DNA of 64,000 nt from Flavobacterium terrisoli (GTDB lineage Bacteria > Bacteroidota > Bacteroidia > Flavobacteriales > Flavobacteriaceae), in the NCBI RefSeq assembly GCF_030167905.1, contig NZ_JARGNA010000009.1:124001-188000 (forward strand), given 5' to 3'. Numbering within the stretch: position 1 is the stretch's first letter; every line of letters starts with the position of its first letter. Of the stretch, positions 35,228 through 47,000 are shown piece by piece. The position numbers and the translations under genes were made by a program. The notes beneath the pieces are model-generated. The model saw nothing but the letters and a program-made list of their open reading frames with translations. It was not told the DNA's origin and did no database searches.

Positions 35228-35305
35228 GTTTATTTGTTTATTCGGTTATTTGGTTATTTGTGAAAGGAAACTCGAATAACCGAATTACCAAATCCACAAA
35301 TCCAC
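35228..35305. repeat. Inverted pair of 4 x 8-bp tandem repeats
   Basis: Left arm 35228-35259: GTTTATTT, GTTTATTC, GGTTATTT, GGTTATTT. A 14-base spacer follows. Right arm 35274-35305: GAATAACC, GAATTACC, AAATCCAC, AAATCCAC, whose complements read as the same unit family. It lies between gyrB and mdh and could form an imperfect ~32-bp stem in the transcript. Confidence 0.8.
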
Positions 35306-35308
35306 TTT

Positions 35309-37255
<1,947 letters not shown>

Positions 37256-37288
37256 TTATCGTAAAAAATGTGATTTTTGTCTAACACG

Positions 37289-37296
37289 CAAATATA
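37289..37296 (-). promoter_or_regulatory. -7 promoter box (TATATTTG) of gyrB
   Basis: CAAATATA on the plus strand, 40 bases upstream of the gyrB ATG; no TTG at standard spacing. Confidence 0.4.
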
Positions 37297-37372
37297 TAAA
37301 AACGCATAGGATTTCCTACTGTAAAAAGGGTTTAAAAGGCTTAAGTTATTAACATTTTTAGCAGGATTTCAA

Positions 37373-37404
37373 CAAAAAAACGCCCGCCAAAAATGACGGA
37401 CGTT
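37373..37404 (-). terminator. Terminator of asnB
   Basis: On the minus strand AACGTCCGTCA pairs fully with TGGCGGGCGTT when two G-U pairs are allowed (37379-37404), followed by a T-run. It is 33 bases past the asnB stop. Confidence 0.8.
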
Positions 37405-37436
37405 CTTTAACAAACAAACTAAACTTCAATCTAAAC

Positions 37437-39053
37437 TCAAACGGTTACGTTTGGTTTTGCTATTTCAACATCTGCCTGGACGTGAGCCGAGTTGGCTCGT
37501 CCGCTTGGATCTTGATTTTCCTGCCATTTTGGTATCCATTTGCGGACGGTTTGGGCTGCACTGACCTGTGGATAATATTTATGGAAAATAGTTCTGTAAA
37601 AATAGGCTTCTTTCGTCGCCGGGGTATTGTATGGGAAAAGCGTTGCTGCTTTTTCCATTTGTTCATCAGTTACCTGAGACGAACAGTATTCAATTAAGGT
37701 GTCAATCCAGTTGTAACCCACGCCATCCGAAAATTGCTCTTTCTGGCGCCATAATACTTCGCTTGGAAGATAAGGCTGATCCGGTGTATCAAAGGCTTTT
37801 CTCAAAATGTATTTTTCTTTTCCGTCATAGGTCTTAGGCTGTTTTTCTTCGCCTTTGATTTTCATCGCCACATCCAGGAAAGCCTTGTCCAAAAACGGTA
37901 CACGAGCTTCTAATCCGTGTGCCATGGTTGATTTATCGGCACGCAATAAATCGGCAGTAAATAACTTTTGTACTCTTTCGATGGTTTCCTTGGTAAAATC
38001 TTCAGTGCTTGGTGCATTTCTGAAGTACAGATAACCTCCGAAAACCTCATCGGCTCCTTCTCCCGAAAGCACTACTTTGATACCCATATCGGTAATCGCT
38101 TTTGAAAGGAAATACATTGGTGTGCTGGCTCTTACCGAAGTTACATCATAGGTTTCCAGATGCCAAATCAATTTATCCAAAATCTCAATACCTTGCTCGA
38201 TAGTAAAATGAATTTCGTGGTGTTTAGTCCCTAAAAACTCAGCTACTTTACGGGCGGCTTTGGCATCCGGAGCCTCAGCATCCAATCCAATTGAAAAAGA
38301 ATGCAGTTCTTTTCCTTTTTCTTTCAACAAACGCGCTGCGATAGATGATGTCAGTGAAGAATCCAATCCTCCTGAAAGCAATACGCCAATCGGCACATCA
38401 CTCATTAGTCTTTTGCGTGTGGCTTCGGTTAATGATTCTCTAATTGCAGTATAATCAACCTCAGCATCGCAAGTGGTATAATCTTCGTATTCCGGAGTAT
38501 AGTATTTTACAAAACCGGTTTCTGCAGTATAATAATGTCCCGGAGGAAAAGTCGAAAACGTTTTGCATTGATCGGCAATCGGTTTCATCTCGGAAGCAAA
38601 ATACATTCTGCCTCTTTCATCCATACCATAATATAACGGCTTCACTCCTAGTGGATCGCGACCCGCAATGTAATCATCGCCATCGATTACTACGAAAGCG
38701 AAATCGCCATCCAACAGGTGAACAAAATCATAACCAAATTTTTCATATAAATGTACAATCACTTCCGAATCCGATTTAGAACGGAACACATGATCTTTTA
38801 AAATCGTGTCTCTTAATTCCTGATGGTTGTAGATTTCTCCATTGTGAACCATCCAGGCCGTTGAACAACCTTGAATGGGTTGTCTTCCCGAATGCAAATC
38901 TATAATTGATAAACGTTCGTGACTTAATATATGTCCGTTTTCCGTAACATGAATATCACTTTCATCCGGACCGCGGTGAGACATTCTTTTTGAAAGTTGC
39001 TTCACCAGTTGCTCGTCTTTTCCTTTTCCTATAATGGCTAATATTCCGCACAT
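37437..39053 (-). CDS. asnB: Asparagine synthetase B (glutamine-hydrolysing)
   Basis: A 538-residue two-domain enzyme. The N-terminal class II glutaminase starts MCGILAIIG (nucleophile Cys2) with RMSHRGPDESD and VHNGEIYNHQELR. The C-terminal synthetase has the PP-loop LLSGGLDSSL and LSGEGADEVFGGY. It makes asparagine from aspartate, ATP and glutamine. Single gene; 272 bases upstream contain a 9-bp inverted repeat that might be regulatory. Confidence 0.95.
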   Translation of the reverse strand: MCGILAIIGKGKDEQLVKQLSKRMSHRGPDESDIHVTENGHILSHERLSIIDLHSGRQPIQGCSTAWMVHNGEIYNHQELRDTILKDHVFRSKSDSEVIVHLYEKFGYDFVHLLDGDFAFVVIDGDDYIAGRDPLGVKPLYYGMDERGRMYFASEMKPIADQCKTFSTFPPGHYYTAETGFVKYYTPEYEDYTTCDAEVDYTAIRESLTEATRKRLMSDVPIGVLLSGGLDSSLTSSIAARLLKEKGKELHSFSIGLDAEAPDAKAARKVAEFLGTKHHEIHFTIEQGIEILDKLIWHLETYDVTSVRASTPMYFLSKAITDMGIKVVLSGEGADEVFGGYLYFRNAPSTEDFTKETIERVQKLFTADLLRADKSTMAHGLEARVPFLDKAFLDVAMKIKGEEKQPKTYDGKEKYILRKAFDTPDQPYLPSEVLWRQKEQFSDGVGYNWIDTLIEYCSSQVTDEQMEKAATLFPYNTPATKEAYFYRTIFHKYYPQVSAAQTVRKWIPKWQENQDPSGRANSAHVQADVEIAKPNVTV

Positions 39054-39158
39054 AATCGTATTCTTTTATTTCATTTGATAAAGCAAAAATGCCATATTCA
39101 TTTTAATGCGAAAACCAAAAACATTAAATTAGTTTTAATTTATAACTTAAAATAGAAA

Positions 39159-39204
39159 TTAAACGCATTTATAAAAGTTTAAATTGAAAAAACACTGCGT
39201 TTAA
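39159..39204. repeat. Inverted repeat TTAAACGCA / TGCGTTTAA
   Basis: Perfect 9-base arms at 39159-39167 and 39196-39204, 28 bases apart, between the divergent asnB and acyltransferase genes. No T-run follows. A TATATTTG box for the plus strand stands at 39289-39296. A regulator site is possible. Confidence 0.4.
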
Positions 39205-39325
39205 GTGAAAATCTATAAAATTCAGGCCATTCCAAATACCTATAATGTGATTTGTCCTATTGGTTTAAACTATCTGAAAACATTATTCTATATTTGGTGG
39301 AATCAAGTTAAAGATTACTTTTCCG

Positions 39326-40348
39326 ATGAGCAATAGCGGTTTTATAAAAAAGGAAATATCCAACAATAGAATAAACTGGGTTGACCAAGTGAAAGGAATC
39401 ACCATCTTTTTGGTCGTGTATGCACACAACTTTCCTTTCAATGAAAAATACATCTACGGTTTTCATATGCCTTTATTCATTATGATTTCGGGTTTTTTCC
39501 ATCCGAAAGCACCACAGCTAAAGGATTTAACGAAAAGACTTTCAACCATAATCATTCCCTATTTTATTTGGAGTTTGTTGTTGTACATTTTTTGGTTTTT
39601 TGTCACCAGCAAGTTTGGCGAAAGTGTCCAATTGAATTTATCTCCGTTGAAAAATTTCATTGGTATCTTTTATGCTCAAGGCGACAGGCCTTATATGGAT
39701 TGGGGCATTCCAATGTGGTTTCTACCGGCCATATTCATGACTTTCCTGATTTTTTATTTGCTCCAAAAATTAAAGAACACCTATCTCTTTTATACCGCTT
39801 TGCTCCTAACCATTGCCGGAGGTTTTGTGTATTCCCAATTCACTAGGATAAACTTGCCTTGGAGCATTAACATTGCGATGGTGGCTTTGGCTTTTTATGC
39901 TTTTGGTTTTTACAGCTTTAAAAAAATAAACTCCATATCAAAAAAAACAAGCATCCTATTGGCTTTAGCAATGGGATTACTCAATTTTGGATTATACAAT
40001 TGTAATATCAAAATCGACATGTATCGAGCGGTTTATGGAAACGCAGCTTACTTTTTGCTCATTGGCATTTCGGGAAGTTTGTTTTTGCTATTCTTTTTTA
40101 AAGCCTTTCCCGTGTTTAGGTTTTTAGGCTTTATCGGAAAATTTTCCCTGACCATCTTAGCTTTGCAATTGGTTGCGATGAGCTTTATCAAATTTGTTCT
40201 TTTGTATCTTTTGGGACAAAGTGATTTCAACTTTTCCGAATGGGAGCGCTTTTTATATGCCATTTTGCAGATACTATTACTGATTCCGGGCTTTTTTATC
40301 ATCAATAAATATTTACCAATACTCAATGGAGGTTATAAAAAAATATAA
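39326..40348 (+). CDS. Acyltransferase 3 family membrane protein
   Basis: A 340-residue protein with about ten transmembrane helices. The opening WVDQVKGITIFLVVYAH is the acyltransferase-3 signature (catalytic His of the family), followed by FHMPLFIMISGFF. The family O-acetylates or succinylates surface glycans and other extracytoplasmic substrates. It overlaps the next gene by 23 bases, so the two envelope-modifying membrane proteins are coupled. Confidence 0.87.
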   Translation: MSNSGFIKKEISNNRINWVDQVKGITIFLVVYAHNFPFNEKYIYGFHMPLFIMISGFFHPKAPQLKDLTKRLSTIIIPYFIWSLLLYIFWFFVTSKFGESVQLNLSPLKNFIGIFYAQGDRPYMDWGIPMWFLPAIFMTFLIFYLLQKLKNTYLFYTALLLTIAGGFVYSQFTRINLPWSINIAMVALAFYAFGFYSFKKINSISKKTSILLALAMGLLNFGLYNCNIKIDMYRAVYGNAAYFLLIGISGSLFLLFFFKAFPVFRFLGFIGKFSLTILALQLVAMSFIKFVLLYLLGQSDFNFSEWERFLYAILQILLLIPGFFIINKYLPILNGGYKKI

Positions 40349-41831
40349 AACGCAGCTACTTTTTCATCTCTTTTTGAATTTGGTCTTTGCCATCTTTGTC
40401 ACTTTTGCTTCCTATTATCATTTGCCGGTATATAAGTTTAGTGATTTCGGATTTTATTTAGCTCATTTTTTGGCGCTGCAGTTTTCCGTCTTTGGTTTTT
40501 TATATGTCTTAAGCCTAAATAAATTTGTGTTCCGGATTGGGTTTCCGATAGTATTCTTTTTGTTCTCCATTGTAGGCTATTGGGTTTACTCGCAGGACAT
40601 TGCCATCACACACAGCATCATTCAGGTGACATTGGAAACTAAACCAGATATTGCTCTCGATTTAATAAGCCTTCCGTTTATCTTTTATGTCCTGGTTTCG
40701 ATAGCAGTTATTTTCCTGGTACTTCGATTGTACAGTAAGGTAAAAGTCAATCCACTCAAATCACCTTTGATTCTATTGGCCATCATCGGTATCGCGAGTT
40801 ACTCTTTTGTGGAAAATTACCGATTTGGAACCTTCAACCGAAGATTGCCTTATAATGTTATCATTGCAACACAGGATTATTTCGAACAAAACAGCCTCGC
40901 CTTAAAACCGATAAACACTTCGCTGAAAACCAATGTCGATAGTTTAAACGTGATATTTATATTAGGCGAAAGCATCAGGGCTGATCATCTTCAATTGAAT
41001 GGCTACGAAAGAAACACAACGCCGTTATTATCCAAAAGAGACAATATCATCAGTTTTCCAAAGGCCTATACACCGCTGACTTATACCGCCATCAGTGTTC
41101 CTCAAATATTAACCAATGCCACATTAACCGATGATTACAGCCAGGCCAAATATTCCTTAATCGAGGTTTTGAATCATGCCAATATCCAAACCAATTGGAT
41201 TGGCAACCAAACTCCCGAAAAAAGCTATGAGGTCTTTATTGAGCAATCGCAATTCCATAAAATCATTGATCCGCTGCATTCCGAATTGAGTTTTCAGAAA
41301 GATTATGATGAAAAAATACTACCGGTTTTTGAAACCGTATTCAAACCTCATCAAAACCAATTCACCACTTTGCACATGATGGGAAGCCATTGGTGGTATG
41401 AAACCCGATATCCGGATGCTTTCAGGACTTTCAAACCGGTAATTAAAAGCAAACACATTCCGTCGAACACAACAGCAGAAATGATCAATTCCTATGACAA
41501 TACTATTTTATACATGGATCATTTCGTCAATGAAACCATCAGGATTGCGGAAAAACAAAACGCAAATACACTGGTTATTTATTTGTCAGATCACGGAGAA
41601 ATATTGGGTGAAGACAATTTATGGCTTCATGCCCAACCGAACAAAGCCAGTGAGAATCCGGCGATGATTGTTTGGTATTCGAATCAATTTGCAGCCAAGT
41701 ATCCTAAGGTTATTTCGAATTTGAAATCACGCCAAACGCAAAAGATAGGCCTGGATTTCTTTTTCAACAGCATATTGGATTTATACCAAATCAAAGGTAT
41801 TCCTTATGACCAAAAGAAAGTGATTTTTTAA
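40326..41831 (+). CDS. Phosphoethanolamine transferase-like membrane sulfatase-fold enzyme
   Basis: A 501-residue protein. About four to five N-terminal helices (to ~180) precede an extracytoplasmic alkaline-phosphatase-fold domain. FILGESIRADHLQLNGYERNTTPLL, the TYTAISVPQIL segment with the candidate Thr nucleophile, HMMGSHWWYETRYPD, and YLSDHGEILGE give the metal-site Glu, Thr, Asp and His of EptA/LTA-synthase-like enzymes. It likely transfers phosphoethanolamine or a similar head group to lipid A or glycan. Coupled to the upstream acyltransferase; its stop is 1 base from that of the convergent GreA-like gene. Confidence 0.85.
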   Translation: MEVIKKYKTQLLFHLFLNLVFAIFVTFASYYHLPVYKFSDFGFYLAHFLALQFSVFGFLYVLSLNKFVFRIGFPIVFFLFSIVGYWVYSQDIAITHSIIQVTLETKPDIALDLISLPFIFYVLVSIAVIFLVLRLYSKVKVNPLKSPLILLAIIGIASYSFVENYRFGTFNRRLPYNVIIATQDYFEQNSLALKPINTSLKTNVDSLNVIFILGESIRADHLQLNGYERNTTPLLSKRDNIISFPKAYTPLTYTAISVPQILTNATLTDDYSQAKYSLIEVLNHANIQTNWIGNQTPEKSYEVFIEQSQFHKIIDPLHSELSFQKDYDEKILPVFETVFKPHQNQFTTLHMMGSHWWYETRYPDAFRTFKPVIKSKHIPSNTTAEMINSYDNTILYMDHFVNETIRIAEKQNANTLVIYLSDHGEILGEDNLWLHAQPNKASENPAMIVWYSNQFAAKYPKVISNLKSRQTQKIGLDFFFNSILDLYQIKGIPYDQKKVIF

Positions 41832-41832
41832 G

Positions 41833-42282
41833 CTATTCGATGTTTTTGATCAGGTATTTTTTTCCCTGAAGTTCAAACTCATATCCAATTGGATTTCCCA
41901 TCAACTGACTTCCCAAAGGCGATTGTGGTGAAAGCGCAAATATGGTTTTCCCGTCAAAAGTGATTTTAGGCAGAGCCGCACTGATAAAAAGCAACAATTC
42001 ATTGGTTTGAACCAAACTGCCCAAAGCTACTTTCTGGTGAACTGCTGAAGCATCAATTTTGTCAAGAATACTTTTCTGCTCGAGGATTTCCTTAAGCTTA
42101 TGGTTGAGTTTTTCCTGTTCCAAATGCATCATCGACAAAGCTGTTTCGTGTTTGTCACCAGCCGAACCTTTGGCATCGTTTTGCGCATCAACCGTCAACC
42201 CTGAAATCATGTCCTGAAAAACATCAATTCGGTCCTGGATTAATTCCTTATAGCGATTGAGTATTTGTTGCTTTAAAGTCAT
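41833..42282 (-). CDS. GreA/GreB C-terminal-domain-like protein
   Basis: A 149-residue protein. The N-terminal half is a helical hairpin (ALSMMHLEQEKLNHKLKEILEQKSIL); the C-terminal half resembles the GreA/GreB FKBP-like domain, with VALGSLVQTNELLLF and SPLGSQLMGNPIGYEFELQGKKYLI. It may act on RNA polymerase, like Rnk or Gfh factors. It lacks the classic GreA ending and is shorter, so transcript-cleavage activity is doubtful. The ATG at 42282 is preferred to an upstream TTG at 42309. I recall similar proteins mislabelled as acyl-carrier synthases. Confidence 0.7.
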   Translation of the reverse strand: MTLKQQILNRYKELIQDRIDVFQDMISGLTVDAQNDAKGSAGDKHETALSMMHLEQEKLNHKLKEILEQKSILDKIDASAVHQKVALGSLVQTNELLLFISAALPKITFDGKTIFALSPQSPLGSQLMGNPIGYEFELQGKKYLIKNIE

Positions 42283-42295
42283 CTGTATTGGAAAT

Positions 42296-42332
42296 AAAAA
42301 ATCCTGCAAAGCAAAGATAGCTCTACAGGATT
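42296..42332 (-). terminator. Terminator of the TPR/barrel operon with a -7 box in its loop
   Basis: AATCCTG (42300-42306) and CAGGATT (42326-42332) form the stem, and the A-run at 42296-42300 is the minus-strand T-run. The loop contains CAAAGATA (42312-42319), which is TATCTTTG on the minus strand, a perfect -7 box for the GreA-like gene. Confidence 0.65.
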
Positions 42333-42351
42333 GTTTTAGGTGAAATATATT

Positions 42352-44082
42352 TTAAAAATCAAATTTATAATTTGCGCCGGCCATGACCTGTAATCCTTGT
42401 ACCGGATAGTTCATCCAACGCTCGTAATTCTTATTGGCCAAATTGTTTCCTTTTAAGAAAAATGAGAAACGCTCATTGAATTTGTAACCCACATGGGCAT
42501 TCAAATCGAAATAGCTTTCCAAAGTAATGGTATCATCCGCTGGAACTGGAAAAGTAGCCGCATAATGCGCAAAATCTTTTCTTTCGCCTACGAAAAACAA
42601 ATTGGTTCCGGCATATAATTTTGGTGTAATATTGACATCCAAACTGGCGCCGATATTGATACTTGGCAAATTCCAGGCTTCTGGTTCGACACTGGTTGAA
42701 TAACTGCTGAAAGTTCCGTTAACACCAAAAGTCACATTTCTGGAAAAATCGGCTTTCAATTCTCCAAAGAAACTGATGGTTTTTAATTTGTCATAAACTA
42801 CTTTAAAGGAATTGCCATATTGGTATCCTTCAAAACCAATCAACTCTTCATAACCGTTGCTTTTGAAAAAGGCTTTGTTATCTTCATTCATATAAGAACC
42901 GCGAATGTTATAGCTTACGCTATTGGCCAGTTTTCCTTTTAATCCGGCATAGATATCATACTGCTGATCGGTTGGCGCAACAATTAACGTTGGCGATACA
43001 AAGAAATTCTCCTGAACAAAATCGTGGTAAGAGTTTTGTTTTAAACCACCTTCGATTCCGGCGTAGAAAATCATCAAATCACCTACAACTCTATACGAAC
43101 CGGTGATTTGTGGATAGATAAAGAATTTGCTTTCGCCTTCTTCCTGTGCCGCACTGTAATAGAAACCTACTCCGGCATTCACTGTTAAATCGTCTCTTTT
43201 GATTTTAATGCTTGGCTGGAAAGCAAAATTGGCAAAACCATATTTATAGCCTTCATTTCCATTGATGTCTTTTTCAAAAGAACCGCTGATATAATCAACC
43301 AAAAAGTCGGTTTTAATTTTTTGTTCCACTATGTCAAATTCCAATGATGGTTTGGCTACGAAACGATTTTCTGCAGAACCTTTGGCATCCCAAAAACGGG
43401 TGAATTTAATCGAGCTTTCCTTTAAAACATCACCCAATCCCAATCTTCCGCCTACATATAAAGTCTGATACGTTTGTTTCTCATCTATGGTTTCAATGGT
43501 TGCATCAGTTAAAGTATTCGGATAAATCCCGTACCAATTGTAGATTTGGTGTTTGTAACCCAAATCGGCATTCCAGGTCATCGACTTGGTTCTGCTGCCA
43601 TAAGTCACATCCAGCGCCGTATTCATAAACTTATCATCCAAAACCACTTCATCAATTCCGCCCTGAGTGGAATTGTGACGCAACATGCCACCAAAATAAT
43701 CGGTATTGCTGATCTCCTGGGTAACAAATAATTCTGCATTGGCGGTGCCATAATTTCCGGCGGCCAGGGTCACATAGTTGCTGAAAATTTTCTCCTGTGG
43801 TGATTTGTCTACGCTAGCTGCTTTCCCTTTGGCCGGTGCAAAAGTCGATGCTACCGGAAACGAAAAGATATTGTATTTGATGTTTTCCTTTTTCAAAGTT
43901 TCTTCATCATCCAGTGTTGGCGTTTCTTTTACCTTAAACGCATCAGAAATCGTTGGCGTATAAGGCTTCACTACGTTTACGACTTCCGTACCTATATTGT
44001 CGTCTTTCTTTTGGGCCAGGGTTTCTTGAAAACCTGCCAAAACTAAAACTGTGGCTATTGTATATTGAAATGTCTTTTTCAT
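42352..44082 (-). CDS. Outer-membrane beta-barrel protein, TonB-receptor-like without plug
   Basis: A 576-residue protein with a Sec signal (to ETLAQ, about residue 23), a ~100-residue N-terminal segment (VVNVVKPYTPTISDAFKV, then a charged linker), and an array of amphipathic strands ending NYKFDF with a terminal Phe. Endings such as YFDLNAHVGYKFNERFSFFLKGNNLANKNYERW look like the barrel of TonB-dependent receptors, but no plug domain or TonB box is visible. It starts 1 base after the upstream TPR gene and must be cotranscribed with it. Confidence 0.8.
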   Translation of the reverse strand: MKKTFQYTIATVLVLAGFQETLAQKKDDNIGTEVVNVVKPYTPTISDAFKVKETPTLDDEETLKKENIKYNIFSFPVASTFAPAKGKAASVDKSPQEKIFSNYVTLAAGNYGTANAELFVTQEISNTDYFGGMLRHNSTQGGIDEVVLDDKFMNTALDVTYGSRTKSMTWNADLGYKHQIYNWYGIYPNTLTDATIETIDEKQTYQTLYVGGRLGLGDVLKESSIKFTRFWDAKGSAENRFVAKPSLEFDIVEQKIKTDFLVDYISGSFEKDINGNEGYKYGFANFAFQPSIKIKRDDLTVNAGVGFYYSAAQEEGESKFFIYPQITGSYRVVGDLMIFYAGIEGGLKQNSYHDFVQENFFVSPTLIVAPTDQQYDIYAGLKGKLANSVSYNIRGSYMNEDNKAFFKSNGYEELIGFEGYQYGNSFKVVYDKLKTISFFGELKADFSRNVTFGVNGTFSSYSTSVEPEAWNLPSINIGASLDVNITPKLYAGTNLFFVGERKDFAHYAATFPVPADDTITLESYFDLNAHVGYKFNERFSFFLKGNNLANKNYERWMNYPVQGLQVMAGANYKFDF

Positions 44083-44083
44083 A

Positions 44084-47000
44084 TTATTTCTCTATTGATG
44101 AATTCGTTTTGGCCGCTTCGCCTTTGATAAAATCCAATTCGGTTTGTGCTTCGGCTACGACATCGGTATAAGAAGCAAAGTTTTTAATTACGCTGTCCAG
44201 GATGGAAGTCGCGCTGAAATTGTCTTTCATTTGGTAATAGTTTTTGGCCATTACTATCAACCCTTTGGCACCAAAATATTTATACCCCGAATAGTCTTTA
44301 GCCAGTTTCTGAACCGTTTTATTCGAATCCTCATATTTGCCGTCTTTGTTTTTGAAATAGGCATCATAATACAAGGCTTCAGCAGCTAATTCCCCTTTGG
44401 CAATAGTTAACAATTTGGCGTAAGCCGCTCTGGCTTTAGGTTCATCATTCACCTGAATGGCAGAACGCGCCACGATAATCTGTGCATCACTTTTTACTTT
44501 GTTATCTGTTTTTGGATTCGCCAAAACCTTATCAGCATAAACCACTGCGTTGGCATAATCTTTTTGATCATAATACGCACGCATCAGATTGGCTTGTGCA
44601 AAAGTTACGTTTTGTGGAAAATCGGCTTCGGTTTCCAAACGTTTCAGGATTGGAGCGGCTTTGGTATAATCATCTTTTTTCAAATGGATTTCAGCCAAAC
44701 GCGCTAACGATTGTTCGGTAAACTCATTTCTTTGTCTGCCAATCACATATTCATAATTCGGAATTGAACTCGCTTCCAAGCCATCGGCATAATAAGATTG
44801 TGCCAAATAGAAATTGGCTTTCAAAGCGTGGATTCCATTCGGGAATTTAGAAACATAACCACTCAAAGCTGAAATTGCCTGTTTGGTATTGTTTTGCAGA
44901 TATTGTTTTTCAGCCGCTTCGTAAGTATCATTATCCAAATCGGCATCAGACACTTCCACAAAATCCAACGTTCTCACCCAGGAAGCATATTCATCAACCC
45001 TTCCTTTATCCATATAAATCAAACGCGCCGTGGCAACTGCTTCCAAGGCTTCCGGCGTATTCGGATACTCAGCTGCCACTTTTTTGAATTTGATTAAGGC
45101 CGATTCATCTTTCTGTGAGTTGTAATATACCAATCCCTGACGCAGAATCGCTTTGGCGGCAAAAGAACCGTTTTTGAATTCACTCAACAATTGGTCATAG
45201 GTTTTTACCGCCATATCCGTTTTGTTTTCGGTTACGTAGGTATTTCCCAATTCGAACAAAGCATCATCACGGTATTTAGACGTTTTGAAGTTTTGCAGAA
45301 ACTTATTGAAGTCTTCTATTTTTTTGTCATTACGGGAAACAAAACCATAGCTCAACGCTTTTTGGAATGCCGCATAATCGGCATCGATGGCTTTCATTTC
45401 GATGGCTTTGTTATAAGCATCCATCGCCGGCCAATATTTGGACGTTACAAAACGGGAATCACCCAAACGCAGGTAAGCATCATTCAAACGCACTTTGTCG
45501 TCCTTGTTTCCATCAACATAACTTTGGAAATAATTTCCGGCCTGTTCGTATTCCTTTTGCTTGAAATAAGCATAGGCAATATTGTAATTGATGTTTTTGT
45601 TTTCCGGGGTTTCTTTCGCAGATGCGTAACTCGTAAACTGTTTGAAGCTCAATAACGATTCGTTGAAATTATCCAAAACATATTCGGTTTCGCCTTTCCA
45701 GAAAGTTGCTCTGGCGGTAAATTTCTCATTTCGTGGCATCGCGATTGATTTTTTAAACATCGCTAATGCATCCTTGTAATTCCCATCGGTATACAATTCG
45801 ATTCCGCGGTAGAACGTCACTTTTTGGTAGGCCGGTTTGTTGGCTTCAGTATTGTTTTTTTCCAATAAGGTCAACGCATCTTTATAGTTTTTCGAAGTGA
45901 TATAAGAATTGATCAATAAGGTTTCGATTTCGGCTTTGCTTGGTGAATTCGGATATTTAGCCAAAAACGATGACAATACATCCGGAACACTTTGGTACGA
46001 ATTTCCAATTTCATAACTCAATTTGGCGTAATTCAAATGGGCATCTTCCTGGATTTGTTTGTCAAAATCCATTTCTGAAGCGCTTTTGAAGGCATTTAAT
46101 GCCTGTTGCTTTTTATCGGTTTTGAAATAACATTCACCCAAGTGATAGTAACCGTTTTGTGCTACAAAGTCTTTACCATCAATGATTTTATTGAATTGCG
46201 TAATCGCATTTTCATAGTCTTTCTGCATATAGTAAGCATAACCTAATTGGTAATAATCGGTATTGCTCCATTTGCCTTTTTTGCCTCGGTATTCTTTTAG
46301 ATAAGGCAAAGCCTTGTCATATTGCTTTAAGTTGAAATAACTCTCACCGATGATTTTATTCAGTTCCGATTTCTCAGAAGCATTTGATTTTGGCATTGCA
46401 GTGAGTCCGGCATCAATCGCTTTTTGAAAATTGCCTTCCTTGAAAGCCATATCGGCTTTGAAATAAGACAATTTCTCTTTGTATTTCTCTTCGTCTTCAA
46501 CCTCTTTGAAATACTTATTGGCTTCCTGATAATTGTTACCTTCGTACTCCATAAATCCTAAGTAGTAATTGGCTTGTGTGCCATATTCCTTAGAATTCAC
46601 TACTTTTTTCAGATACTCTGCCGCTTGTTTTTTGTCGCCTGAGGTGAAATAAGCATATCCTTTTTGGAAGGTGAATTTTTCACTTTGCTCGTAGGTCAGG
46701 GCGCTTTCATCCACTTTGTCAAAATACTGCAAGGCCTGTGGAAATTTACCTTGTTCGAAATAGTATTGTGCCACTTCAATATAAGCCTGATTTTGTTTTG
46801 AACTCGTTGGGTAATCCGCAACAAATTTCTCCATCAATTCGTCAGCATTATTCTGATTCAAGTGAATCGCACAAATACCGATATAATAAGCACAGTCCGC
46901 TAAAACATCTTCTGCTTTAGTGTCTTGCTTTACTTTTTCAAAAAGGATTTGTGCCGATTGGTACTGCTTGTCTTTATACAATAAAATAGCCTTGTCAAAA

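Noticed and set aside
45191..45655. A 154-codon plus-strand frame inside the TPR gene
   Set aside because: Its Ile/Phe/Val-rich translation mirrors the repetitive TPR coding strand.
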